Part shown: piece after piece, positions 57,120 through 64,000 of the stretch
Layout of the letters: every line of letters begins with the position of its first letter
Position numbering within the stretch: the first letter of the stretch is position 1
NCBI RefSeq assembly: GCF_000012505.1
Contig: NC_007513.1
Coordinates: 806,001-870,000 of the forward strand
Direction: 5' to 3'
Origin: Synechococcus sp. CC9902
GTDB lineage: Bacteria > Cyanobacteriota > Cyanobacteriia > PCC-6307 > Cyanobiaceae
DNA length: 64,000 nucleotides
Made by a program: the position numbers and the translations under genes
The notes under the pieces: generated by a model
Seen by the model: only the letters and a program-made list of their open reading frames with translations
What the model was told of the DNA's origin: nothing
Databases searched by the model: none

Positions 57120-57704
57120 ATGACACTCACTCTGTATGGCGGTCCAAAAACGCGGGCCTCGATGCCGCGTTGGTACCTCGAAGAGCAGGGGATTGTTTAC
57201 GACTTAGTGGAATTGGACTTGCGGGGGAACCAGCACCGACAAGCCGACTATCTCCAGGTCAACCCCTTCGGAAAATTGCCGGCCCTCGTTGATAGCAGTG
57301 TTCAAGCCATGGATGGAACACCGCTCAAGTTGTTTGAATCTGGAGCCATCCTTCTCCACTTGGCAGAACACCATGCTGGACAGATCAAGTCAGCTGCTGA
57401 ACGCTCGTTAAGGGTTCAGTGGTTGCTCTTTGCGAATGCAACCTTGGCGATTGCACTGTTTGTACCCAGCAATCGGGAGCGAGAATTTCCGCGTCTCATG
57501 CAGGCGCTGAATCACCATTTGACCCCTGGCCGTCCCCTGGTCGGTGATCAGTGGGGTGCAGCCGATTGCGCTGTAACTGCTTATCTCGCCTACTTACCCA
57601 TCTTTTTCCCCCAAGAGGATTTGTCGCCGTATCCAGCAATTCAGGCGTTGATCACGGCCACCCAGCAGCGTCCTGCTTATCGCAAAGTGATGGGCATGGA
57701 TTGA
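57120..57704 (+). CDS. Glutathione S-transferase
   Basis: 194 residues. Thioredoxin-fold N-domain: MTLTLYGGPKTRASMPRWYL with a Ser/Arg-type catalytic start, NPFGKLPALVD (cis-Pro) and FESGAILLHLAEHH (glutathione contacts). All-helical C-domain with VGDQWGAADCAVTAYLAYLP. Likely detoxification or redox role. Divergent from the dehydrogenase-like gene. Confidence 0.9.
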   Translation: MTLTLYGGPKTRASMPRWYLEEQGIVYDLVELDLRGNQHRQADYLQVNPFGKLPALVDSSVQAMDGTPLKLFESGAILLHLAEHHAGQIKSAAERSLRVQWLLFANATLAIALFVPSNREREFPRLMQALNHHLTPGRPLVGDQWGAADCAVTAYLAYLPIFFPQEDLSPYPAIQALITATQQRPAYRKVMGMD

Positions 57705-57740
57705 TTGGAGGCGGTGTAATGCACTGAAAGCCTGATTCCG

Positions 57741-58184
57741 ATGTCGCCAACGTCCCGAGAATTGTTGTTGGCATATCGCTGGCCGGCTGCCGTGGTCGTA
57801 TCGAGTTTTGTGTTGGCCACCACGGCGATTCAAATCCTCAGCAAGCCAATACCGATTCGGATTGAGGGTGGTTTGCAGGTCGACAAGCTCGTCTTACCCG
57901 CGAGTGTGACCATTCGATCGAATGAACCTTTGCCGGTTGCGGTTCGTGAGGATGTCGTGATTACAGGAACAACTCCCTTGGCGGTTCAAGGCCAAGTTCA
58001 GGTGGGTGGAGAGGTGAAGGCCAATGTTCGATCCATCGAGACTCCTGTTCAGGTGAATGCGGCTGTCACGGTGAACGAAACGGTGAACGTGAACGGAAAA
58101 GTCAACGTGGGAGGGAAAGTGATGGTTGAAGGAAATGTTGGAGCGAAAGTGAAACCCACCCTGCTGCCGTTGCCGTTGCCTTGA
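57741..58184 (+). CDS. Membrane-anchored Val/Gly-rich repetitive protein
   Basis: 147 residues. One N-terminal helix (about residues 14-34) and then an external domain of imperfect short strands (VQGQVQVGGEVKANVR, VNVNGKVNVGGKVMVEGNVG) about seven to ten residues apart, probably a beta-solenoid or stacked hairpins, ending in a Leu/Pro tail. Function unknown. Follows the GST gene by 36 bp. Confidence 0.65.
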   Translation: MSPTSRELLLAYRWPAAVVVSSFVLATTAIQILSKPIPIRIEGGLQVDKLVLPASVTIRSNEPLPVAVREDVVITGTTPLAVQGQVQVGGEVKANVRSIETPVQVNAAVTVNETVNVNGKVNVGGKVMVEGNVGAKVKPTLLPLPLP

Positions 58185-59501
58185 TTAGGCCCGTCGGTTG
58201 CGGGGGGCTGCACCGTCTCCCCGAAGCAACCCTTTTTCCCATCGAGAAACTTGACGAAGGGTAAGTCCCGCCAGGGCTGCAACGACGACACCAACGGCAC
58301 TCCATACCCCGCCTTGGCCTAACCCCACCAGAGCAGCAGCACCCCACAACACCGCCCATGCCCAAGGCCGGGCAGTGCGGATTCGTCTCAGAGCTGTGGA
58401 GCAACTGCGACACGATTGGGTATGGCTGTAAAAACGATCCATCAAGTCTGTGGTTCGCCGACGTTCGGGTAGGGATTCCCCCGCAAATGGCTCACCGCCG
58501 TTGTTGTTCAGCCAGCGATGGAGTGCGGCCACATAGACGTCGGCTCTATTAGGCATAAAGAAGGCTCGATCCGCAGCTGGACTGCCACCAGCTCGCTCCA
58601 AAACTCGTTCCTGCCAATGCAGAAAAACTTGATCGTCCTCCAGCACTTTGTGGTTGCCGATGTGCTGGAGCCATCGCGGTCGTAGGCCGATGAGGAGTTT
58701 TGGGGCGGCCGACTGAAATTGGAAGGGAAAACGGGCAAATAAGCGACATTCACCGCGTCGAATTGGTACGGCATAAACCACCGTGAGGATTCGGGCGAAG
58801 CCCTTCGCTGTGAGGTCATGCCACATCAACTGGGGGGCCTGAAAACGAGTGGTTTGGGAACCGAGCTTTCCCCGACGGGGACCCTCCTCCCAAAAAGCAT
58901 CAAAGCCGTCCTCAGCCTCTCGGGTAATCGTGGCCAGCACTGGCGATGCATTGTTTCGATTGCCGACGGTCTTGTGGTGGGTGAAAGGCACATGGCTCAC
59001 GTCGAGCACGTTCTCCAGCAGGGTCACGGCATCCATGGGGAGGTCGCGAAAGGTGTCCTGCAGCGTCCAGCTGGTGGGGTCCTCCTCCAGGGCTGGTACG
59101 AGGGGTAAGGGATGCTGATTGGCCGAATCCGGCTCTCCCGTCCAAACGAACAGAAGGCCCTGCCCTGTTGCTGTTGGGAGGCTGGAGCAGCGTGATCGGC
59201 GTGCCTCCGGTTTGGTGTTGTCGGTTGCTTGCGGAATTGAACGGCAATGGCCTTCCCCATCGAAACTCCAGCCGTGATATGGACATTCCAGGAGTCCCTC
59301 GTCATTGATCCGGCCCTCGCTGAGGGGCACAAGCCTGTGGGGGCAAACATCAGGGAACACGCGCCAGGAGTGTTGTTCAGCCTGTGCGTCCCACCAGATC
59401 ACCAGGTCTCGCTCGAGCAGTGTGAAGCGGTTGGGTTGGCGGCGATCCAGGTCCTGGAGGTAAGCGATTGGCCACCACTGTTCTGTCCAAGTGGAATGCA
59501 T
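58185..59501 (-). CDS. Rieske oxygenase, pheophorbide a oxygenase/Tic55-like
   Basis: 438 residues from the ATG at 59501. Rieske 2Fe-2S ligands in DVCPHRLVPL (Cys53, His55) and LECPYHGWSF (Cys73, His76); mononuclear iron His in ENVLDVSHVPFTHH (His170, His175). The C-terminus has a CRSC motif and two membrane helices (about residues 388-422), the architecture of PaO/Tic55/PTC52. In plants these oxidise chlorophyll derivatives; the cyanobacterial substrate is not known. It needs a reductase encoded elsewhere. Confidence 0.9.
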   Translation of the reverse strand: MHSTWTEQWWPIAYLQDLDRRQPNRFTLLERDLVIWWDAQAEQHSWRVFPDVCPHRLVPLSEGRINDEGLLECPYHGWSFDGEGHCRSIPQATDNTKPEARRSRCSSLPTATGQGLLFVWTGEPDSANQHPLPLVPALEEDPTSWTLQDTFRDLPMDAVTLLENVLDVSHVPFTHHKTVGNRNNASPVLATITREAEDGFDAFWEEGPRRGKLGSQTTRFQAPQLMWHDLTAKGFARILTVVYAVPIRRGECRLFARFPFQFQSAAPKLLIGLRPRWLQHIGNHKVLEDDQVFLHWQERVLERAGGSPAADRAFFMPNRADVYVAALHRWLNNNGGEPFAGESLPERRRTTDLMDRFYSHTQSCRSCSTALRRIRTARPWAWAVLWGAAALVGLGQGGVWSAVGVVVAALAGLTLRQVSRWEKGLLRGDGAAPRNRRA

Positions 59502-59606
59502 CACAACGTCCTTCCAGGACCGACATGATCGCGCTCGCCTCGGCTTGTTGCGACTTGGCCTGGTGCGACAACCGTGGGAAGGTGACGGCTCGATGCCGCG
59601 AGTGCC

Positions 59607-60827
59607 GTGCAGCGCCTCAGCCCCGATCAACTGTTGCAGGAGCTCTGTGGTGTTGAGGATCTTTTGATCGTTCAAGACCTTGATGGGGTCTGTATGCAGC
59701 TGGTGAATGATCCACTCACACGGCAGATGGATGGGGCCTATGTGATGGCAGCGGGTCAGCTGGGGGATACCTTTGCAGTGCTCACCAATGGTGAGCACGA
59801 GGGGCGCCGGGGCGTGAATCGACTCGTGGAACAGGCCCTCAGTGCAGACCATGATCCGGCTCAAGCCGGGTTGTACTTGCGCGGACTCGCGGCCGGTGGT
59901 GTCCAATTTCAGGACCGTTATGGCCAGCTCAGTCATCCGGGGGTGAGTGAGGCCGAGATCGCGTTTTTGGCCGCGGCTCCCTTACGGATGGAAGCGTTGC
60001 TGAAAGACGGCTTGCCGGAGATCTTTCCCCTGCACTCGTTGGAGCAAATCGCTCAGCTTGCCCATGCAGCCGTCTTGGATACCCAGGTGTCTCCGACGGT
60101 GAATCTCAATGGAATCTTTGCTGCGATTCCAGAGGATGTCGAGAAGCAGCGGATGATGCAGACCCTGCTCCAGCGCTTGATGGAAACGCTGCTGGCCGAT
60201 GCGGAGAAGCAGGGCCTTGAGGGTTCATTTTTTCTGCACGTAGCTCCCAACCTTGGACGCAATGCCGATGGTATGGAACGTCTTAAGCCTGCGGTGAAGG
60301 GTGATGTGGGCACCACTGATATTCAGTTCATGCTGAGTGGTTCGATCAAAGAGGCCGGCTTGTTGGTGCTGCTGAATCAATACATGGCCCGACGTTATGG
60401 GGAGGTGCCCTTTGGTGATGATTTCAATGTTCGCGTTGCTCCACAGACCCATGACGCGTTGTTGAAGCTTGTGCAGGATCGAATACCCGCGGAGCGGATG
60501 CCATTGCTTGTGGGGGTGGGTGACACGGTTACCTCCAATCCTTCTACCGACGGCGCCACCTGGTTGCGGGGTGGAAGCGATCGTGGGTTTTTAACCCTGC
60601 TCCAAGCGTTGGGATCCTGGAGCGGGAGAGAAAACCGCGTGGTTGTCGTTGACAGCAGTCATGGTGAAGTCGATCGCCCAAGCCTCTCTGACCCTGCCCT
60701 TAGGGGTATTTCAGATCCTGAAGACCCGCTAAGGCTCGATGTGTTGATGACGGCAGGGCCAAAGCAATACATCAACTGGTTCTGCCAATTGGCTGCTCAA
60801 CGCTCGTCAAGTCCTGCCACGATCTAG
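59607..60827 (+). CDS. ggpP: Glucosylglycerol-phosphate phosphatase
   Basis: 406 residues from a GTG. DLLIVQDLDGVCMQLVNDPL at residues 18-37 holds the nucleophile Asp pair (DLDGVCM) of this HAD-type phosphatase, as in Synechocystis StpA/GgpP. Removes phosphate from glucosylglycerol phosphate to give the osmolyte glucosylglycerol; partner GgpS is not in the window. FMLSGSIKEAGLLVLLNQYM and the C-terminal AGPKQYINWFCQL are also family features. Divergent from the Rieske gene. Confidence 0.93.
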   Translation: MQRLSPDQLLQELCGVEDLLIVQDLDGVCMQLVNDPLTRQMDGAYVMAAGQLGDTFAVLTNGEHEGRRGVNRLVEQALSADHDPAQAGLYLRGLAAGGVQFQDRYGQLSHPGVSEAEIAFLAAAPLRMEALLKDGLPEIFPLHSLEQIAQLAHAAVLDTQVSPTVNLNGIFAAIPEDVEKQRMMQTLLQRLMETLLADAEKQGLEGSFFLHVAPNLGRNADGMERLKPAVKGDVGTTDIQFMLSGSIKEAGLLVLLNQYMARRYGEVPFGDDFNVRVAPQTHDALLKLVQDRIPAERMPLLVGVGDTVTSNPSTDGATWLRGGSDRGFLTLLQALGSWSGRENRVVVVDSSHGEVDRPSLSDPALRGISDPEDPLRLDVLMTAGPKQYINWFCQLAAQRSSSPATI

Positions 60828-60856
60828 ATGACCAAGTCCATTGGAGTCGAACACCA

Positions 60857-61801
60857 TTGACCGTCAGCCCTGCACTGTTTCCTCCACTGCAACGGGTTGC
60901 TTTGACCACACTCCAGGTCAACTTGGGCTATCGCTGCAATCAAAGCTGTGCCCATTGCCACGTCAATGCGGGGCCTACCCGCACCGAAATGATGGAGGCG
61001 GAGCTGTTAGAGCTCATCCCTTTGGTGCTTCGTCGGCATCGCATTGGCTGTTTAGACCTCACCGGCGGGGCTCCGGAATTACACCCTGGCTTTCGGAAGC
61101 TGGTGGCCGAGGTGCGCTCGGCTGGGATAGCGGTGATCGACCGCTGCAATCTCACGATCCTGAATGAACCCGGCCACGGAGACCTTGCTGAATTTTTGGC
61201 GGAGCAGGGTGTTGCCGTGACGGCATCTTTGCCCTGCTACACCGCAGACAACGTTGATCGTCAACGCGGTGATGGTGTCTTCGATCGGAGTCTTCAGGGC
61301 CTCCATCAACTCAATGCTCTGGGCTACGGCAGTGGCGATCCAGAACGGCAACTTGATTTGGTGTACAACCCGCTTGGCGCGGCACTCCCTCCACCCCAAG
61401 CCACTTTGGAAGCCGATTACAAGCGAGAGCTAGCCCGACTCGGCATTCGATTTGATCGACTACTCACGTTGGCCAACATGCCGATCCAGCGCTTTGCCCG
61501 ACAACTGGAACTGAAGGGTGAATTGGATGACTATTGGCAAGTGCTCGAGCAGGCGCACAATCCCACCAACCTTGAGACGGTGATGTGTCGCCAGCTTGTG
61601 AGTGTTGATTGGGAGGGTTCGCTTTATGACTGCGACTTCAACCAACAGCTGTCATTGCCTCGCCCAGGCGTGATCCGTCACTTGCGTGACCTTCTTGAAG
61701 TTGAGGTTGACCTCAGTGGCGATTCAATTCACACCGGACGCCATTGTTTCGGCTGTACGGCTGGTGCCGGATCAAGCTGTGGCGGTGCTCTTCAAGCCTG
61801 A
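60857..61801 (+). CDS. ArsS-like radical SAM protein (DUF3641 C-terminus)
   Basis: 314 residues from a TTG. Radical SAM cluster motif CNQSCAHC (Cys27, 31, 34), LDLTGGAPELHPGFRKLV for SAM binding, and the C-terminal DUF3641 domain with CRQLVSVDWEGSLYDCDFNQ and HCFGCTAGAGSSCGG for additional cluster ligands. The family includes ArsS, proposed to build arsenosugars from dimethylarsenic; whether this protein does so is not shown. No arsM is next to it. Confidence 0.88.
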   Translation: MTVSPALFPPLQRVALTTLQVNLGYRCNQSCAHCHVNAGPTRTEMMEAELLELIPLVLRRHRIGCLDLTGGAPELHPGFRKLVAEVRSAGIAVIDRCNLTILNEPGHGDLAEFLAEQGVAVTASLPCYTADNVDRQRGDGVFDRSLQGLHQLNALGYGSGDPERQLDLVYNPLGAALPPPQATLEADYKRELARLGIRFDRLLTLANMPIQRFARQLELKGELDDYWQVLEQAHNPTNLETVMCRQLVSVDWEGSLYDCDFNQQLSLPRPGVIRHLRDLLEVEVDLSGDSIHTGRHCFGCTAGAGSSCGGALQA

Positions 61802-61847
61802 CCAACGCAGCTGGGCATGATGGTTGATTGAAGAAGTCGTTCAACGC

Positions 61848-62066
61848 ATGGTGTCTCTCCGACTGATGATCAGTGCCTGCGCTTTGGTGCTCCTCGGTGC
61901 AGCCGTGAATGCCCAGAACGATCAGCCCAAGCAGGCAATGTTTAAAACCGAAGCTGAGGCTCAAGCTGCCGCCCCAGGGTTTGGTTGTGAGGGTTCCCAT
62001 CGCATGGGTGAGATGTGGATGGTTTGCGCGAATCACACCGATGCCAATTCACATCACGGACATTGA
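61848..62066 (+). CDS. DUF3721 secreted small protein
   Basis: 72 residues from the ATG at 61848. Signal peptide (LRLMISACALVLLGAAVNAQ) and a DUF3721 domain: MFKTEAEAQAAAPGFGCEGS, then HRMGEMWMVCANH and a His-rich NSHHGH end. The Cys, Met and His residues of the motif suggest metal, possibly copper, binding. Followed four bases later by a second DUF3721 protein. Confidence 0.75.
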   Translation: MVSLRLMISACALVLLGAAVNAQNDQPKQAMFKTEAEAQAAAPGFGCEGSHRMGEMWMVCANHTDANSHHGH

Positions 62067-62070
62067 TTCA

Positions 62071-62466
62071 ATGAAAGGAGATGGTGATTGCGCTAGCAAT
62101 CGAAAGCGCATTGCCATCGGTGTTGCACCGATGGGAACCATTGCCATTGGGATTGTGCCGATGGGCGTGATCTCGATCGGCGTGGTGCCGATGGGGGTGG
62201 TGTCGATTGGTGTGGTCGCCATGGGTGTGTTCAATGCCGCAATCGTGGGCATGGGGTTGATCGCGGTGGGGTTCAACACCATGGGCGTCTTAACCGCTGG
62301 ACCCATGAGCATGGGCTTGATTCAAATCCGTTCCACTACAAATCCTCGCTATCTCGCTTACCCCTCACGGGAGCAGGCTGAAGAACAGGCCGCAAAACTC
62401 GGTTGCCACGGTGTTCATCGCATGGGTGACCGTTACTGGATGCCCTGCAACGAGCATCCTCAGTAA
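62071..62466 (+). CDS. Met-Gly decapeptide repeat protein with C-terminal DUF3721 domain
   Basis: 131 residues from the ATG at 62071 (an in-frame ATG at 62041 overlaps the previous gene). Residues about 12-85 form eight near-tandem decapeptides of the type IGVVPMGVVS, with Met-Gly at fixed spacing: IAIGVAPMG, ISIGVVPMG, VSIGVVAMG. A polar linker leads to a DUF3721 domain (GCHGVHRMGDRYWMPCNEH). No signal peptide. The repeat is strongly hydrophobic and may form a beta-solenoid or a membrane-associated stack. Function unknown. Confidence 0.75.
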   Translation: MKGDGDCASNRKRIAIGVAPMGTIAIGIVPMGVISIGVVPMGVVSIGVVAMGVFNAAIVGMGLIAVGFNTMGVLTAGPMSMGLIQIRSTTNPRYLAYPSREQAEEQAAKLGCHGVHRMGDRYWMPCNEHPQ

Positions 62467-62476
62467 TGAGTTGTTG

Positions 62477-62932
62477 TCAGGTCTGACAGTCAGTGCAGAT
62501 GGCTCTGACATTCAGGCTTGATTCAATCAATTTGAAGTTCAATTTTTCTGCTGCTTCTGCCCCAGCGGCAAGAATTGACTCACTCTCAAATTCTTCGGTG
62601 CGTCCACAGCGGATACAAACCACGTGGTGGTGGTCTCTGTGGTCATCGTCGGCTAATTCAAATCGGCGTCCCCCCTCACTGAGTTCCAGCTCTTGCAGAA
62701 ACCCCATGTCTGCGAGCAGACGGAGGGTTCGATACACCGTGGCTAGGGACACTTTGAGTTTGAGATTCACCAGTTGCTGATGCACCTCCTCAGCGCTGAG
62801 GTGGCAGCCGGCACCGCGCAGTTCAAAAAGTTCCAGCACCCTTTTGCGCTGGGGGGTGAGGCGCCGTCCGCCTTGATGCAAACCATCTTCGAGGGATCCG
62901 TCCTCAGGATTTTGTGCTGAAGACGGCGACAC
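62477..62932 (-). CDS. Fur/PerR-family transcriptional regulator
   Basis: 151 residues from a GTG at 62932; a TTG at 62956 is an alternative. N-terminal winged helix (RRLTPQRKRVLELFELRGAG then KVSLATVYRTLRLLADMGF) and metal domain with DDHRDHHHVVCIRCGRTEEF and two CxxC pairs (CIRC, CTDC) for structural zinc. A metal- or peroxide-sensing repressor; Fur, Zur and PerR cannot be separated by eye. Convergent with the DUF3721 pair. Confidence 0.92.
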   Translation of the reverse strand: MSPSSAQNPEDGSLEDGLHQGGRRLTPQRKRVLELFELRGAGCHLSAEEVHQQLVNLKLKVSLATVYRTLRLLADMGFLQELELSEGGRRFELADDDHRDHHHVVCIRCGRTEEFESESILAAGAEAAEKLNFKLIESSLNVRAICTDCQT

Positions 62933-62969
62933 CCGGAGTTGAACAGTTGTTCTCAATAGTAACGACTAA

Positions 62970-62981
62970 TGAGAGTTCTCA
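62970..62981. promoter_or_regulatory. Palindrome upstream of the Fur-family gene
   Basis: TGAGA-gt-TCTCA, five-base arms around a two-base centre, about 37 bp before the GTG start. A further TGAGAAC (minus strand) lies at the TTG. It could be an autoregulatory operator, but it does not match a full Fur or PerR box. Confidence 0.3.
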
Positions 62982-63100
62982 CCATGAGCTAATCAACTCG
63001 TGTTGATGACGCCATGACTTCTGTGATCCGGATTTCAGGGGTAATTGATGCCCCCTTGAAACCGGTGATACGGTCCAGATGTTCGTTTGTTTTGGGCTGA

Positions 63101-63367
63101 ATGGAAACCCATGTGCTCACATTCACCATCACGAAACCATTCAGCGAATGGGTGAAGACCTACGACGCATCAAGTCCGCTCCAAAAAATGGCTGGCATTT
63201 CATCGCTATATCGCGGGGTGAGTCCGGATGACCCCACCAAAATTTGTGCTGTGATGCAGGCCAAACCCGGTGTCATGGCCCAATTTATGGAAGATCACAA
63301 AGACACGATTGCCGCCTCGGGGCACGTCCTGGAGAGCACGGTTGATCAGGTTTTTGTGGATGCCTAA
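63101..63367 (+). CDS. DUF3764 family protein
   Basis: 88 residues. The pattern FSEWVKTYDASSPLQKMAGI, SLYRGVSPDDPTKICAVMQA and DTIAASGHVLESTVDQVFVD is that of DUF3764, a small ferredoxin-like alpha+beta fold typical of marine cyanobacteria. Function unknown. Stop and the next start share a base (taATG). Confidence 0.82.
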   Translation: METHVLTFTITKPFSEWVKTYDASSPLQKMAGISSLYRGVSPDDPTKICAVMQAKPGVMAQFMEDHKDTIAASGHVLESTVDQVFVDA

Positions 63368-63633
63368 TGGCGTGGGTTGCAGCGAAGGCTTGGACGAGCC
63401 AACGGGCCGTTGGGGGATATCGCCATTTTCAGCTCGTGACCCAAGGCGGCAAGGGGGATCAGCGCTGGGTCGAGCTATCGGCTGTTCTTGACCCTGCCCA
63501 TCGGGAACGTGTTCTGTGGCGTGACCTCAACGATGCCAAGCACTGGTGCAGTGGTTGGCAGCAGATTGTTGAAAACGACGATGACGTTGTTAACCATCAA
63601 CACGACGTTAAATCTGCTGAGGCTGTGGAGTGA
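63367..63633 (+). CDS. TIGR02450 family Trp-rich protein
   Basis: 88 residues. KAWTSQRAVGGYRHFQLVTQ, WVELSAVLDPAHRERVLW and LNDAKHWCSGWQQI match this small Trp-rich family. Function unknown. Translationally coupled to the DUF3764 gene. Confidence 0.8.
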   Translation: MAWVAAKAWTSQRAVGGYRHFQLVTQGGKGDQRWVELSAVLDPAHRERVLWRDLNDAKHWCSGWQQIVENDDDVVNHQHDVKSAEAVE

Positions 63634-63639
63634 CGATGT

Positions 63640-63891
63640 TCAGTTCATGCGCTGTTGCGACTCTCGAAATGCTTCAAGTTTGTCGATATCTTTTTCCTCA
63701 TCGATGGTGTAATCAGTGAGAATTAAGGCCTTCCCGATGGTGCCAAGCGCGTATTCGATTCGATCTAAATAAAGCCTTCCGTCTTTGTTTTGTCGTGCTG
63801 CTCGGATCACTTCAGGTTTTAGTTGAGTCGAGAGATGTTCGATGGTGTCAGCAATCTCGCGAGCTTCGATCAGGGGACTATTTGGATCCAT
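63640..63891 (-). CDS. Small conserved protein of unknown function
   Basis: 83 residues from an ATG at 63891 (63912 adds seven). Helical sequence: REIADTIEHLSTQLKPEVIR, then YLDRIEYALGTIGKALILTD and KLEAFRESQQRM. Ends 6 bp from the convergent Trp-rich gene. No family recognised. Confidence 0.6.
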   Translation of the reverse strand: MDPNSPLIEAREIADTIEHLSTQLKPEVIRAARQNKDGRLYLDRIEYALGTIGKALILTDYTIDEEKDIDKLEAFRESQQRMN

Positions 63892-63979
63892 TGATTCGAC
63901 ATTTTCACGCATTCATCTTGACAGAGTCCTTTAAAAACCCTGCACCATGGGTCGTTGATTGGACAAGGAGATATTTCCC

Positions 63980-64000
63980 GTGGCTTGTGGTCTTGGTGGA
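63980..64000 (+). CDS. Possible start of a gene continuing beyond the window
   Basis: A GTG at 63980 lies nine bases after an aaggag ribosome-binding sequence (63965-63970). Only seven codons (VACGLGG) are visible, so nothing can be said about the product. Confidence 0.3.

Overview
The window reads as chromosome of a marine picocyanobacterium, most likely a marine Synechococcus (sub-cluster 5.1 type; the strain cannot be named from sequence alone). The evidence is chlH for chlorophyll synthesis, a high-light-inducible (Hli) protein, a glucosylglycerol-phosphate phosphatase for a marine compatible solute, a CGLD27 green-lineage protein, and many small cyanobacterial families (DUF2811, DUF2949, DUF3038, DUF3318, DUF3386, DUF3721, DUF3764, DUF4335, DUF6447, TIGR02450). 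Genes are dense on both strands, with many 1-4 bp start/stop overlaps. GC is moderate except in AT-rich patches near 4.4-6.1, 13.6-15.7 and 23.8-24.7 kb.

Layout. 0-6 kb: end of class II fructose-bisphosphate aldolase with a terminator; a minus-strand run of gamma-glutamyltransferase, LD-carboxypeptidase, purQ and purS; an MscS channel; a DUF938 methyltransferase. 6-10.5 kb: secreted nuclease, ZIP-like membrane protein and a set of small membrane or secreted proteins, including 36- and 33-codon genes. 10.5-13.7 kb: polyphosphate kinase 2, the decayed C-terminus of a sensor histidine kinase, and a minus-strand operon with DUF3038 and DUF4335. 13.7-15.9 kb: AT-rich segment with a family 9 glycosyltransferase. 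15.9-19.7 kb: apt, FAD hydroxylase, Hli, dapB. 19.8-24.6 kb: chlH, then an AT-rich P-loop ORF lacking a normal start. 24.8-28.7 kb: folP, tpiA, S4 protein, ABC exporter, DUF6447. 28.7-34.2 kb: AGCS amino-acid/Na+ symporter, DUF3386, carB. 34.3-37.0 kb: plus-strand run DUF3318, rsfS, CGLD27, asparaginase, initiator tRNA, terminator.

37-43 kb: GMC oxidoreductase, DUF2811, a sirohydrochlorin chelatase with a Cys/His tail, an FAD-linked oxidase and a SulP transporter. 43.7-47.4 kb: a complete four-gene polar amino-acid ABC importer (NatFGH/BztABCD-like). 47.4-53.8 kb: small proteins, AEC transporter, AlkB-like dioxygenase, metA and metY (direct sulfhydrylation route to homocysteine), lytic transglycosylase. 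53.8-57.7 kb: DOMON-like protein, sugar-kinase-like phosphotransferase, an unusual 504-residue dehydrogenase-like protein, GST. 57.7-64 kb: Val/Gly-rich anchored protein, pheophorbide-oxygenase-like Rieske protein, ggpP, ArsS-like radical SAM enzyme, two DUF3721 proteins (one with a Met-Gly decapeptide repeat), a Fur-family regulator, DUF3764 and TIGR02450 proteins.

No CRISPR array, insertion sequence, prophage or rRNA was seen. The items most worth following up are the Met-Gly repeat/DUF3721 pair beside the Fur regulator, the kinase/dehydrogenase-like pair at 54.3-57.1 kb, the histidine-kinase fossil at 11.5-11.8 kb, and three protein-like frames that run upstream of any ATG/GTG/TTG.
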